The notes beneath the pieces were generated by a model. The model did not search any database. It had not been told where the DNA came from and was given only the letters and a program-made list of their open reading frames with translations. Made by a program: the position numbers and the translations under genes. Source: SZUA-35 sp037969565 (lineage in GTDB: Bacteria; Actinomycetota; Acidimicrobiia; Acidimicrobiales; SZUA-35). From it: a stretch of 28,535 nucleotides of DNA. Positions 16,014 to 23,584 of the stretch are shown here, one piece after another (the stretch's first letter is position 1; every line of letters starts with the position of its first letter). The DNA lies in NCBI GenBank assembly GCA_037969565.1, contig JBBKXQ010000156.1, forward strand, positions 1 to 28,535, given 5' to 3'.

Positions 16014-19000
16014 TCACGCTCTGGCTACTCGTCGGAGGTCCAAAGTCAGAGGGTATTCGCGGTGGTCTCGAATGCGGAGTTCTTCGGGAATGACTCGACC
16101 GGGCGTGTGGCCCATGCGCTCGAAACGCGATTGTCGACGGCTTTCGGCTTCGTTGGCGTTGATGGGGAAGGAGTCGTATGACAGACCGCCTTCGTGTACG
16201 ACGTGATACCGGCAACCACCGAGTGAGCGTTCCGACCAGAGGTCGATCAAGTCGAACGTGAGCGGCGCGTCGACTCCGAGCGTTGGGTGGAGCCCCGAAA
16301 CCGGTTGCCAGGCCTTGAAGCGGATACCGGCGACGAACGTGCCGGGAACGTCGGTTGCAGTGAGCGGAACGACTGCGCCGTTGCAGGTGACCACATGCCG
16401 CCCGTCGGTGAGCCCGTCGACCTTGAGCTGGAGCCGTTCAACGGACGAATCGACGTAGCGGGCCGTGCCAGATGCGGTGACTTCCTCGCCGAGAACGTGC
16501 CACGGCTCGATGGCCCCTCGGAGCTCGAGGGTGACACCACTGACCGTCATGGTTCCGTGTCGAGGAAAACGGAACTCGACGAATGGGTCGAACCAGGCGG
16601 CGTCGAATTCGATGCCGTGGTTCACCAGATCTTGAACGACGTCTTCCATGTCGCGCTCCACGTACCAGGGCAAGAGATGCCGATCGTGGAGGGCAGTTCC
16701 CCAACGGACGGGTGGGCCCTTGTATGGGTCGTCCCAGCATCGGGTGACGAGGGCCCGAACGAGGAGAGCCTGCACCAACGCCATCTGGGGATGGGGTGGC
16801 ATCTCGAACGAGCGAAGCTCGAGGAGGCCGAGTCGGCCCCGCTCGCCGTCGGGGCTGAACATCTTGTCGATGCAGAACTCAGAACGGTGCGTGTTTCCGG
16901 TGAGATCGACCAGGAGGTGGCGGAACAAGCGATCCACGATCCAAGGCGGTGCATCATCGCCCAGTCTGTCCACCTCATTGAAGGCTGTTTCGAGCTCGTA
17001 GAGATTGTCATCGCGAGCCTCGTCCACCCGCGGGGCCTGACTCGATGGTCCGATGAATCGGCCCGAGAACAAATACGAGAGAGATGGGTGGTGCTGCCAG
17101 AAGGTCAACAGGGAACGGAGCAGTGATGGTCGGCGAAGCAGTGGGCTGTCGGCCGGTGTGGCACCGCCGATCGTGACGTGATTCCCGCCACCGGTACCCG
17201 TGTGGGTGCCGTCGAGTTCGAATTTCTCGGTACCGAGGCGGCACTGATGAGCGTCTTCGCTGACGCCGTGGATGATTTGTGTGAGCTCCTGCCAGTTGGC
17301 CGCTGGAGGGACGTTGACCTCGATGACGCCCGGATCAGGGGCGATGACGAGGGTTCGCAGCCGGGGATCGCCGGGCAACGGATAACCCTCGATCACGACC
17401 GGCGTGTCGGTCGCTTCGGCCGTTGACTCGATGGCAGCCAGAAGCCTGATCGCAGCCTCGGCCGATTCGACGGGCGGAAGGAAGATGTGGAGGTTGCCGT
17501 TGCGGACCTCGACGCACAACGCAGTGACCGGGTTGTCGTCGCTGTCGTTGTCGTTGCTGTCGCTGCTGCCGGGGTTGGTGTGGGCGGTGTCGGTGGGGGT
17601 TTCGGCCGGGTCAGGCAGCGGATCGAGGCTTGCGAATGACGATGGCTCGGGCCGCGGAGCAGGAGATTCCCAACGCAGCGAGGCGAGTGGGAGGCGGTAA
17701 CCCATGGGCGAATCGCCGGGAGTGAGGAAGATTCGCGATCGCCGCGTGGCCCAAGTCGAGGTGGACCATTCTGGGCCGTCGACGGTTGTCTGGTGCAGAG
17801 GCAGAATCCATCCGGCCGGGTCGGCGGCACGGGCATCGATTGTTTCGGTGAGGCGGCGGCGCTTCGCCTCGGTGGAGAGCTCGGGATTGGATGGATCGAG
17901 GTCGTCGCTTGGTGCGGGGCCGTCGGGAAGTATGGCCTCCTGCCACAGCGCGTGGAGCGGATCTTCCCAGCCTGCCAGCAGGGTGCTGTCTCCGACCCCG
18001 AGCGTTTGGGCCAACGTTCGGGCGAACAACTCAGCGCTCGGGCCGCCGATCAGCCCAGGCTTGCTGGGATCGGCCAGCAGGCCGAGGTTTCGCCACACCG
18101 GTATTCCGTCGGTTCTCCAGATCAGCGCCCGTTGCCAACGGGGGAGCGGCTCGCTCGGGTACCACTTGCCCTGACCGTGATGGACCACTCCGCCATCGGC
18201 GAAGCGCTTTTGCAGACGGTCGGACAACTCGCTGGCCAGGGCCCGTTTGCCCGGCCCATCGGCGAGGGTGTTCCACTCGTCGCTTTCCATGTCTTCGACC
18301 GAAACGAAGGTCGGCTCGCCGCCCATCGTGAGGCGAACGTCGCCGGCAACAAGTCGCCGGTCGACCTCCCGGCCGACCTCGTCGATCGCTTTCCACTGGT
18401 CCTCGGTGTAGGGCTTCGTGACGCGGGCGTCCTCGTGAATGCGGGTGACGGTGTTCGAGAAGTGAAATTGGACGGCCGCCGCCTCGACCAGGCCTGAGAT
18501 CGGCGCTGCGGTCGCCGGTGTCGGTGTGGCCGCAAGCGGGATGTGCCCTTCACCGACGAACAGTCCGGAGGTGGGGTCGAGGCCGACCCATCCGGCACCA
18601 GGGAGGAAGACCTCGGTCCAGGCATGCAGGTCGGTGAAGTCATCGGTGGGGCCGGTCGGCCCTTCGAGCGGGGCGACGTCGGGCTTGAGCTGAACGAGAT
18701 ACCCGGAAACGAAGCGAGCCGCCAGCCCCAGCTGGCGGAAGGCGTGGACGAGTAGCCAAGCCGAGTCACGACACGACCCGACCGCTCGATTGAGCGTTGT
18801 TTCCGGCGACTGCACGCCCGGTTCCATCCGAACCGAGTATTCGATGTCGTTGGCAAGTCGCTGGTTGATCCCCACGAGGAAGTCGATCGTCCGGATCTTG
18901 GTCGTGCGATCGACATCGCCGAGCCACTTCGTCAGCGCGGGGTCGGCGGCTTCGGTTCGTAGGTATGGAGCGAGGTCGGCTTCGAGTGACGCCTCGTAAG

Positions 19001-19313
19001 TGAACGGGGCCTGCTCGGCGCTGGCTTCGAGAAAGAAGTCGAACGGGTTGACGACCGTCATGTCTGCGATCAGATCAACGGTGATCTGCAACCGTTTGGC
19101 CGGTTCGGGAAAGACCAATCTCGCTTGAAAGTTCCCGAACGGGTCTTGCTGCCAGTTCAGGAAGTGGGCCTCTGGTTCGACCCTCAGCGAATAGGCCTCG
19201 ATGGGGGTGCGAGCGTGGGGTGCGGGCCGAAGACGAACGACGTGTGGGCCGAGACCGACCGGCCGATCGAACTCATAGGTGGTGATGTGTTGGAGTGCGA
19301 CTCGAATCGTCAC
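16014..19313 (-). CDS. Large transglutaminase-DUF2126 protein
   Basis: Counting from GTG 19313 the protein has 1099 residues. Residues 1-95 are a Bact_transglu_N domain (IRVALQHITTYEFDRPVGLG). The transglutaminase core at about 155-255 has Cys181 (GSCRDSAWLLVHAFRQLG), His230 (DLHAWTEVFLPG) and Asp246 (GWVGLDPTSG). From about 300 to the end is DUF2126, beginning WKAIDEVGREVDRRLVAGDV and including LTMGGEPTFVSVED and PDGPAP segments. It has a low-complexity Ser/Asp/Asn insert around residues 585-600. I reject the upstream ATG at 19499: the extra 62 residues are basic low-quality sequence overlapping the alpha-E gene, while GTG 19313 lies four bases after that gene's stop and starts exactly at the domain. 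This is the largest enzyme of the operon; DUF2126 has no assigned activity. Confidence 0.93.
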   Translation of the reverse strand: MTIRVALQHITTYEFDRPVGLGPHVVRLRPAPHARTPIEAYSLRVEPEAHFLNWQQDPFGNFQARLVFPEPAKRLQITVDLIADMTVVNPFDFFLEASAEQAPFTYEASLEADLAPYLRTEAADPALTKWLGDVDRTTKIRTIDFLVGINQRLANDIEYSVRMEPGVQSPETTLNRAVGSCRDSAWLLVHAFRQLGLAARFVSGYLVQLKPDVAPLEGPTGPTDDFTDLHAWTEVFLPGAGWVGLDPTSGLFVGEGHIPLAATPTPATAAPISGLVEAAAVQFHFSNTVTRIHEDARVTKPYTEDQWKAIDEVGREVDRRLVAGDVRLTMGGEPTFVSVEDMESDEWNTLADGPGKRALASELSDRLQKRFADGGVVHHGQGKWYPSEPLPRWQRALIWRTDGIPVWRNLGLLADPSKPGLIGGPSAELFARTLAQTLGVGDSTLLAGWEDPLHALWQEAILPDGPAPSDDLDPSNPELSTEAKRRRLTETIDARAADPAGWILPLHQTTVDGPEWSTSTWATRRSRIFLTPGDSPMGYRLPLASLRWESPAPRPEPSSFASLDPLPDPAETPTDTAHTNPGSSDSNDNDSDDNPVTALCVEVRNGNLHIFLPPVESAEAAIRLLAAIESTAEATDTPVVIEGYPLPGDPRLRTLVIAPDPGVIEVNVPPAANWQELTQIIHGVSEDAHQCRLGTEKFELDGTHTGTGGGNHVTIGGATPADSPLLRRPSLLRSLLTFWQHHPSLSYLFSGRFIGPSSQAPRVDEARDDNLYELETAFNEVDRLGDDAPPWIVDRLFRHLLVDLTGNTHRSEFCIDKMFSPDGERGRLGLLELRSFEMPPHPQMALVQALLVRALVTRCWDDPYKGPPVRWGTALHDRHLLPWYVERDMEDVVQDLVNHGIEFDAAWFDPFVEFRFPRHGTMTVSGVTLELRGAIEPWHVLGEEVTASGTARYVDSSVERLQLKVDGLTDGRHVVTCNGAVVPLTATDVPGTFVAGIRFKAWQPVSGLHPTLGVDAPLTFDLIDLWSERSLGGCRYHVVHEGGLSYDSFPINANEAESRRQSRFERMGHTPGRVIPEELRIRDHREYPLTLDLRRVARA

Positions 19314-19317
19314 CTGC

Positions 19318-20286
19318 TCAAGCCACGACGGAGGCGTCGGCCGGAGCGAACCAGGATTGCTCGACGCAGTCATGAAGGCCGGCGATGGCCGCTTGGAGTT
19401 CATCAGCGAAGCGGTGCAATGACCCGTCGACCAAGGCTTCGATGTCAACGGACCGGAGCGTCTGTGTGATCGATGCGCAGGCGGCCATCGAAGGTTCATG
19501 GCCCGGGATTTCGAGCAGCCAGCGGGAGGCCTCGATCAAACAGCACTCTACGGTTCGTGGACACTTCGAATCGTGAATCAGAAAGGCCAGGATCGATTCG
19601 GCCGAACTCGCTCGGCCGTGCCGTCGGAACGCCTGGAGAGCGCTCACCGACCGCAAGGCGGCAGACCAACAGATCGCAGAATACGGAGCGAGCGCCGGAT
19701 CGTCCTGGAGGGTCAGCACGCCGGCCTGCACGTCGAGAACTCGAGCCGTGAGATCAGCCCGTTCCAGATGGCGGCCAACCGTGAAGAAGCAGTACGCATC
19801 GTCGTGGCTCATTGTTTCGCCCAGAATGCCCGACAGCGTCTGGCAGCCTCGGATCACGGAAGTGAGCCATGCGCCGCGGGTTCGTCGATCGATGGCCTGG
19901 TCGGATGTTGCCTCGACGTGGTGGTAGAGCTCGGTCAGAACTTCGGCTGCCTCGATGGGCATGACGGCCCGAACAACCCGGAGGTTCCGGTGTACGGCAC
20001 TGATCGAAGCACGAACCGAACTGGTGTTGGCCGCATTGGAGGCGAGGTGGCCGACAACGACCTCCTCGTTGACCTCCGGGTGGTGGTGCGAGAAGTCGGA
20101 GTCGACACCGACGACGGCGAGAAGCGGTGTCCAACCCATCGTGGCCGAGCTCGGCAAGTCGATGACGAGTTCAGAGTGGGTTTTGATCAGCCTGGCGGTG
20201 CCCTCGGCGCGTTCGAGGTATCGACCTGCCCAATAGGCAGCCTCGGCGGTCCGGGAGAGGAGCAAAGGGGATGGTGTCTCGTACAT
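19318..20286 (-). CDS. Alpha-E domain protein (stand-alone)
   Basis: A 322-residue, almost all-helical protein. LLSRTAEAAYWAGRYLERAE at the N-terminus and CFFTVGRHLERADLTARVLD in the middle are the two repeated signature helices of the alpha-E family (also called DUF403), containing the conserved Y/F-W/F-x-G-R-x-x-E-R-A pattern. The family always travels with circularly permuted ATP-grasp and transglutaminase genes and has no known reaction; a scaffold or accessory enzymatic role is predicted. I place the start at ATG 20286, seven bases after the ATP-grasp stop and preceded by AGGA. The longer frame to 20445 would overlap the ATP-grasp gene by 150 bases with no domain support. Four bases separate its stop from the transglutaminase-DUF2126 start. 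Confidence 0.92.
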   Translation of the reverse strand: MYETPSPLLLSRTAEAAYWAGRYLERAEGTARLIKTHSELVIDLPSSATMGWTPLLAVVGVDSDFSHHHPEVNEEVVVGHLASNAANTSSVRASISAVHRNLRVVRAVMPIEAAEVLTELYHHVEATSDQAIDRRTRGAWLTSVIRGCQTLSGILGETMSHDDAYCFFTVGRHLERADLTARVLDVQAGVLTLQDDPALAPYSAICWSAALRSVSALQAFRRHGRASSAESILAFLIHDSKCPRTVECCLIEASRWLLEIPGHEPSMAACASITQTLRSVDIEALVDGSLHRFADELQAAIAGLHDCVEQSWFAPADASVVA

Positions 20287-20293
20287 GGGGGTC

Positions 20294-21886
20294 CTATTGC
20301 TGCTGGAGTTGGTCGACTGCGGCCGAAGGTGGCTCGGCAACTCGAGTCTGGTGCTGACGCTGGCTTGGTTGGACGGAATCATCGACGATCCAGGTGTCTT
20401 TGCTCCCTCCGCCTTGGGAGCTGTTGACGATGAGCGAACCTTCACGGAGCGCCACTCGCGTCAGGCCGCCCACGGTGACATAAGGGTTGTCGCCCGAGAG
20501 GACGAAGGGGCGAAGGTCCACGTGTCGAGGGGCGATCTGGTCTCCGCAGATCGTGGGTGCTGTCGACAGCTTGAGAATCGGCTGAGCGATCCAGTTTCTC
20601 GGATCGGCCTCGATCTGACGCCGTAGATCATCGAGCTCGTCAGTTGTCGCCATCGAGCCGATCGTGACGCCTTTCCCTCCGGATTCATTCGCCGGTTTGC
20701 AGACGAGTGAGTCGAGGTTGGCGAGCACATGGCTTCGATGTACGGGATCCAGGCAACGCCAGGTGGGAACGTTTGCGATCTTGGGGTCTTCGTCGAGGTA
20801 GTAGCGAATGAGGTCGGGAACATAGGAATACACGACCTTGTCGTCGGCCACCCCGGCCCCCGGTGCGTTGGCGATTGCCACGTTTCCAGCCGCCCATGCG
20901 CTCATCATTCCGGCGGTCCCCAGCACCGAGTCGGGTCGGAAGACCTCCGGGTCGATGAACAGATCGTCGACCCGTCGATAGATCACGTCGACGCGAACCA
21001 ATCCACCGACCGTTCGCATGTAGACCACGTTGTTCTCGACGACAAGGTCGGAGCCTTCTACCAGGTGGGCTCCCATGCGGCTCGCGAGCAGGACGTGTTC
21101 GTAGTAGGCCGAGTTGTAGATCCCCGGCGTGAGCACCGTGAGAACTGGTTCGACACCCGGTCGGGGCGACAATGCCTTGAGTTCCGAGGCGAGCCGGTCG
21201 GTGTAGTCATCCACCGGAAGAATGTCGAGATCTCGGAAGAGATCGGCAAAGACTCGCTTGCTGACCTGCCGATTCTCCAACATGTAGGACACGCCAGAGG
21301 GCACGCGAAGATTGTCCTCCAACACGAAGAATTCGCCGTGCTCATCTCGCACGAGGTCGCTGCCGCTGATGTGGGCCCACACGCCACCGGCAGGCGTGAC
21401 GCCTTTGCATTCCGCTCGAAAGTTGACCGAGTCGGCGAGGAGTTCGCCGGGGAAAACGCCATCCGTGATGACCTTCTGATCGTGGTAGAGGTCTTCGATG
21501 AAGAGGTTGATCGCCCGCAAACGTTGGATCAGGCCCTCGGAAACGACTGACCATTCCTTGGCCGTGATGATTCTTGGTATGACATCGACCGGCCAATGCC
21601 GGTCGATACTGCCGTCATCGGTGTAAAGCGTGAAGGTGATTCCCATCGACCGCACTGCAGCCTCGGCGGCTCTCTGCCGTTCGAAGAGGCTCGATCCGAT
21701 CGACCGCAAACGATCGATCACGTCGGCGCATCCGGCCTGCGGCGTGCCATCCGGCCGTAAGAGTTCGTCGTAGGTCTGGGCCGCGTCGTATCCATCCCAG
21801 GCAGAGAACATCAGCCCTTTGTAGTACGGCTTTGGGCAACGGCGCTGTTTTCGTTGTTGCGAGTGTGTGAACACATGGCCGCTCAT
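20294..21886 (-). CDS. Circularly permuted ATP-grasp protein (type 1), first enzyme of the operon
   Basis: This 530-residue protein belongs to the DUF404/DUF407 circularly permuted ATP-grasp family. Key parts are ISGSDLVRDEHGEFFVLEDN (172-192, with the catalytic Glu190, Asp191 and Asn192), SGVSYMLENRQVSKRVF just after it, LTPGIYNSAYYEHVLLASRM, and LVCKPANESGGKGVTIG (394-410, ATP-binding Lys397 and a Gly-rich loop). TVGGLTRVALREGSLIVNSS and KDTWIV close the fold. The ATP-binding set looks complete, so this is probably the active ligase, forming an amide bond through an acyl phosphate. The C-terminus is Gln-rich. Start is uncertain: ATG 21886 has no clear Shine-Dalgarno, and homology seems to begin at Met26 (ATG 21811, MFSAWDGYDAAQTYDELL). 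It follows the SARP gene on the same strand by 84-159 bases. Confidence 0.91.
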   Translation of the reverse strand: MSGHVFTHSQQRKQRRCPKPYYKGLMFSAWDGYDAAQTYDELLRPDGTPQAGCADVIDRLRSIGSSLFERQRAAEAAVRSMGITFTLYTDDGSIDRHWPVDVIPRIITAKEWSVVSEGLIQRLRAINLFIEDLYHDQKVITDGVFPGELLADSVNFRAECKGVTPAGGVWAHISGSDLVRDEHGEFFVLEDNLRVPSGVSYMLENRQVSKRVFADLFRDLDILPVDDYTDRLASELKALSPRPGVEPVLTVLTPGIYNSAYYEHVLLASRMGAHLVEGSDLVVENNVVYMRTVGGLVRVDVIYRRVDDLFIDPEVFRPDSVLGTAGMMSAWAAGNVAIANAPGAGVADDKVVYSYVPDLIRYYLDEDPKIANVPTWRCLDPVHRSHVLANLDSLVCKPANESGGKGVTIGSMATTDELDDLRRQIEADPRNWIAQPILKLSTAPTICGDQIAPRHVDLRPFVLSGDNPYVTVGGLTRVALREGSLIVNSSQGGGSKDTWIVDDSVQPSQRQHQTRVAEPPSAAVDQLQQQ

Positions 21887-21970
21887 CGAGTGTCGTGGAC
21901 ACTTCTGGAACAGTCCGCCAACCGGGCGCCGACCCTCACCACGTTGAAGACCTGGGTCCGGCTTGGTATC

Positions 21971-22744
21971 TCAACGGTGCAAGTGGGACCGCACCGTGGG
22001 TGCTTCATTGAGAATCATTTCCTCGAGCTCACAGATGTCGCGGCTCGGATCGAGCCCGATCTCGGCCAAATCCGTTCGCAGCTGTTGACAGGCTCGCAGT
22101 GCGTCGACACGTCGCCCATCGCGTGCCAGCGCCAGTATCAGCAGATACCAAAGCCGCTCCCGATACGGATTCTCGATGATCTCGGCTTCCAAACTGGCGA
22201 TTGCCGAGGTGAGCCGACCGCAGCCCACATCGGCGTCGAGGCGGATCTCCGACGCGCCCAACCGCAGGGCCTCGAGGCGCCTTACCTCCGGTTCCAGGAA
22301 CTGAGCGTCGCGTAGGTCCCCGAAGGGAGCACCTCGCCAGAGAGCCAGCGCTTTCGTGGCGAGAATTGCCGCCGTTGTCGAATCGTCGGCGAGTAGTGCC
22401 GCGGAAGCTTCGTTCGTCAAACGTTCGAACACGATTACGTCGACCTGGTCAGGATCGGCGGCGAGGCGGTACGAATGATCGACCAACTCGATGGCATCGC
22501 GGCCGAGGCGACCTCGCAATCGGGACACGATCGACTGGAGGGTGTCGAGCGCTGAGGCAGGCGCCTCATCTTCCCATATTGCGTCGACCAAGAAGTCGCT
22601 CGACACGGCATGGTTGAGAGCGACGGCGAGAGCGGTAAACACGAGGCGTTCGTGTCTTCCTCCGAGAAAGACTCGAATGCCTCCCACGCGCGCTTCGACG
22701 GGTCCGAGCAGGCCGATCTGCAGCGGTTCCAGTGCCTTGCTCAC
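21971..22744 (-). CDS. SARP-type transcriptional regulator (winged helix plus BTAD)
   Basis: From GTG 22744 the protein has 257 residues, typical of a small SARP. Residues about 8-95 are an OmpR-like winged helix (LQIGLLGPVEARVGGIRVFL, then VDAIWEDEAPASALDTLQSIVSRLRGRLG), and about 100-245 a bacterial transcriptional activator (BTAD) repeat domain (YRERLWYLLILALARDGRRVDALRACQQL). There is no ATPase or TPR extension. The listed longer frame begins at ATG 22786, but GGAATGGGAGCAG directly before GTG 22744 is a good ribosome-binding site and the domain begins just after, so I prefer the GTG. SARPs usually activate a neighbouring biosynthetic cluster by binding 11-bp repeats. This one lies directly upstream of the ATP-grasp operon and beside a five-copy 11-bp repeat. 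Confidence 0.89.
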   Translation of the reverse strand: MSKALEPLQIGLLGPVEARVGGIRVFLGGRHERLVFTALAVALNHAVSSDFLVDAIWEDEAPASALDTLQSIVSRLRGRLGRDAIELVDHSYRLAADPDQVDVIVFERLTNEASAALLADDSTTAAILATKALALWRGAPFGDLRDAQFLEPEVRRLEALRLGASEIRLDADVGCGRLTSAIASLEAEIIENPYRERLWYLLILALARDGRRVDALRACQQLRTDLAEIGLDPSRDICELEEMILNEAPTVRSHLHR

Positions 22745-22811
22745 CTGCTCCCATTCCTTCCTCAAACGATGGCGGTGGTGGAACACGGATCCGACTAGGG
22801 CCGATCGGCCC

Positions 22812-22866
22812 GGCGCAGGCGACCTGCAGATCGCTCGCAGGTGGCTCGCATGAGACTCACAGGGTG
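22812..22866 (+). repeat. Five helically phased 11-bp direct repeats, probable SARP operator
   Basis: Consecutive 11-base units begin at 22812, 22823, 22834, 22845 and 22856. Their first six bases are GGCGCA, CCTGCA, CTCGCA, CTCGCA and CTCACA, so a (C)TCGCA core recurs once per helical turn, strongest in units three to five. SARP-family activators bind direct repeats with this period close to the -35 region. Its location next to a SARP gene supports an operator, though binding is inference. Confidence 0.55.
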
Positions 22867-22880
22867 GAAGCTGGAGGATC

Positions 22881-22919
22881 AGAACAGATTACAACAAGTG
22901 CAGAGCAGATCACAGGGTG
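22881..22919 (+). repeat. Second direct repeat, 21-bp period
   Basis: AGAACAGATTACA (22881-22893) and AGAGCAGATCACA (22902-22914) match at 11 of 13 positions and start 21 bases apart, two helical turns. The CACAGGGTG that follows the last 11-bp repeat (22858-22866) recurs at 22911-22919. These may be secondary operator sites or leader elements of the rightward gene. Confidence 0.4.
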
Positions 22920-22983
22920 CACTTCCGACGAACCTTTCTCCGGTGCCGTCGGGAGGGCAGAAAAAACAACGAGAGGGACTCTG

Positions 22984-23337
22984 ATGACACTCACCAAGCA
23001 GCGCAAGTCAACGCAGGCACTCCGTGCCCGCCCTCGGCCACTCACGAGGCAGAAGACGGAACCGAAGCCGCACCGAATCGAGCCGCCGGCGGCTAGGCCG
23101 ACGCTCATTCGTTGGCTTCCTTGGATGGCAGGCGTCGCATTCGTTGTCGCGACGACCGTCGTGATGGCGATCCTGATGACGACCGGCGACGATGTTGCAG
23201 AAACACCGGCGCCCAGTCTCATTGCACCGTTGGTTTCCGACATCGATCCTCACGTGAGCCCCGAAGTGCTGAGGGGCACTCCGTCGCTGGCCAACATCGA
23301 TCCTCACGTGAGCCCCGAGATTCTCAGGGTTTCGTAG
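22984..23337 (+). CDS. Small membrane-anchored protein with two-copy C-terminal IDPHVSPE repeat
   Basis: A 117-residue protein of a kind I do not recognise. Residues 1-43 are basic and Pro-rich, residues 44-66 form one membrane helix (WLPWMAGVAFVVATTVVMAI), and basic-inside topology would put the C-terminus outside. The tail repeats: IDPHVSPEVLRG at 87-98 and IDPHVSPEILRV at 105-116, an 18-residue period. At the DNA level 25 bases are identical (from 23240 and 23294), containing the palindrome CTCACGTGAG, so the duplication looks recent or is kept at DNA level. ATG 22984 is chosen for the GAGAGGGA about six bases upstream; a longer in-frame opening to 22732 would run through the operator region. 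It diverges from the SARP gene and may share its operator. A role as a substrate or signal is speculative. Confidence 0.7.
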   Translation: MTLTKQRKSTQALRARPRPLTRQKTEPKPHRIEPPAARPTLIRWLPWMAGVAFVVATTVVMAILMTTGDDVAETPAPSLIAPLVSDIDPHVSPEVLRGTPSLANIDPHVSPEILRVS

Positions 23338-23424
23338 CTTCTGACATCTCCTCGTAGAGCCCGCAGGACTGGCGGCGCCACCCAGCAATGCTCGGCTGGG
23401 CGTCGCACAGATCCGCCGCGCCGA

Positions 23425-23546
23425 TGGTTGTTCGGCCACCCGAGCCGGCTGGCGAGAGCGTCGATCGTGGCGGCGACTGGCCTTGGATGAGCGGTGAGCC
23501 ACTCGGACGGGTTGAGGGGTGTGCCGTTGTTGCGAACTTCCAGAGC
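23425..23546 (-). pseudogene. Possible remnant of an M23 peptidase C-terminus
   Basis: Minus-strand translation from 23546 reads ALEVRNNGTPLNPSEWL and then a helical stretch ending near LASRLGWP. M23 (lysostaphin-type) peptidases end with a similar LHFEVR-x-NG-x-x-x-NP-x-x-WL segment after the last catalytic His. Nothing of the rest of such a domain is present; upstream is the palindrome. The match is short and made by eye, so it may be chance. Confidence 0.22.
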
Positions 23547-23560
23547 GGGGCACAGAGGCC

Positions 23561-23578
23561 GCAGGCTTCGGAGCCTGC
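23561..23578. terminator. Hairpin with TCGG tetraloop
   Basis: GCAGGCT (23561-23567) and AGCCTGC (23572-23578) pair perfectly around TCGG. It lies seven bases before the large palindrome, and its AGCCTGCTGAG side repeats part of the palindrome arm. The two together could end transcription of the small repeat protein gene. Confidence 0.4.
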
Positions 23579-23584
23579 TGAGTC

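Larger units (their letters stand above)
22745..22983. promoter_or_regulatory. Divergent control region between the SARP gene and the small repeat protein
   Basis: The 239 bases between the two divergent starts hold two sets of short direct repeats, listed separately, and no coding evidence. GAGAGGGA at about 22971 is the ribosome-binding site of the rightward gene. GAGGAT at 22874-22879, eight to twelve bases past the last 11-bp repeat, is a possible -10 box for rightward transcription. Confidence 0.55.

Noticed and set aside
19314..19499. 62-residue N-terminal extension of the transglutaminase-DUF2126 protein
   Set aside because: Overlaps the alpha-E gene in another frame and lacks domain similarity; GTG 19313 begins exactly at the Bact_transglu_N domain.
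19498..20427. 309-residue plus-strand open frame
   Set aside because: Antisense to the alpha-E and ATP-grasp genes, whose family motifs are clear.
20287..20445. 53-residue N-terminal extension of the alpha-E protein
   Set aside because: Overlaps the end of the ATP-grasp gene; ATG 20286 has an AGGA site and matches the family start.
20729..21550. 273-residue plus-strand open frame
   Set aside because: Antisense to the ATP-grasp gene; composition is that of a mirror frame.
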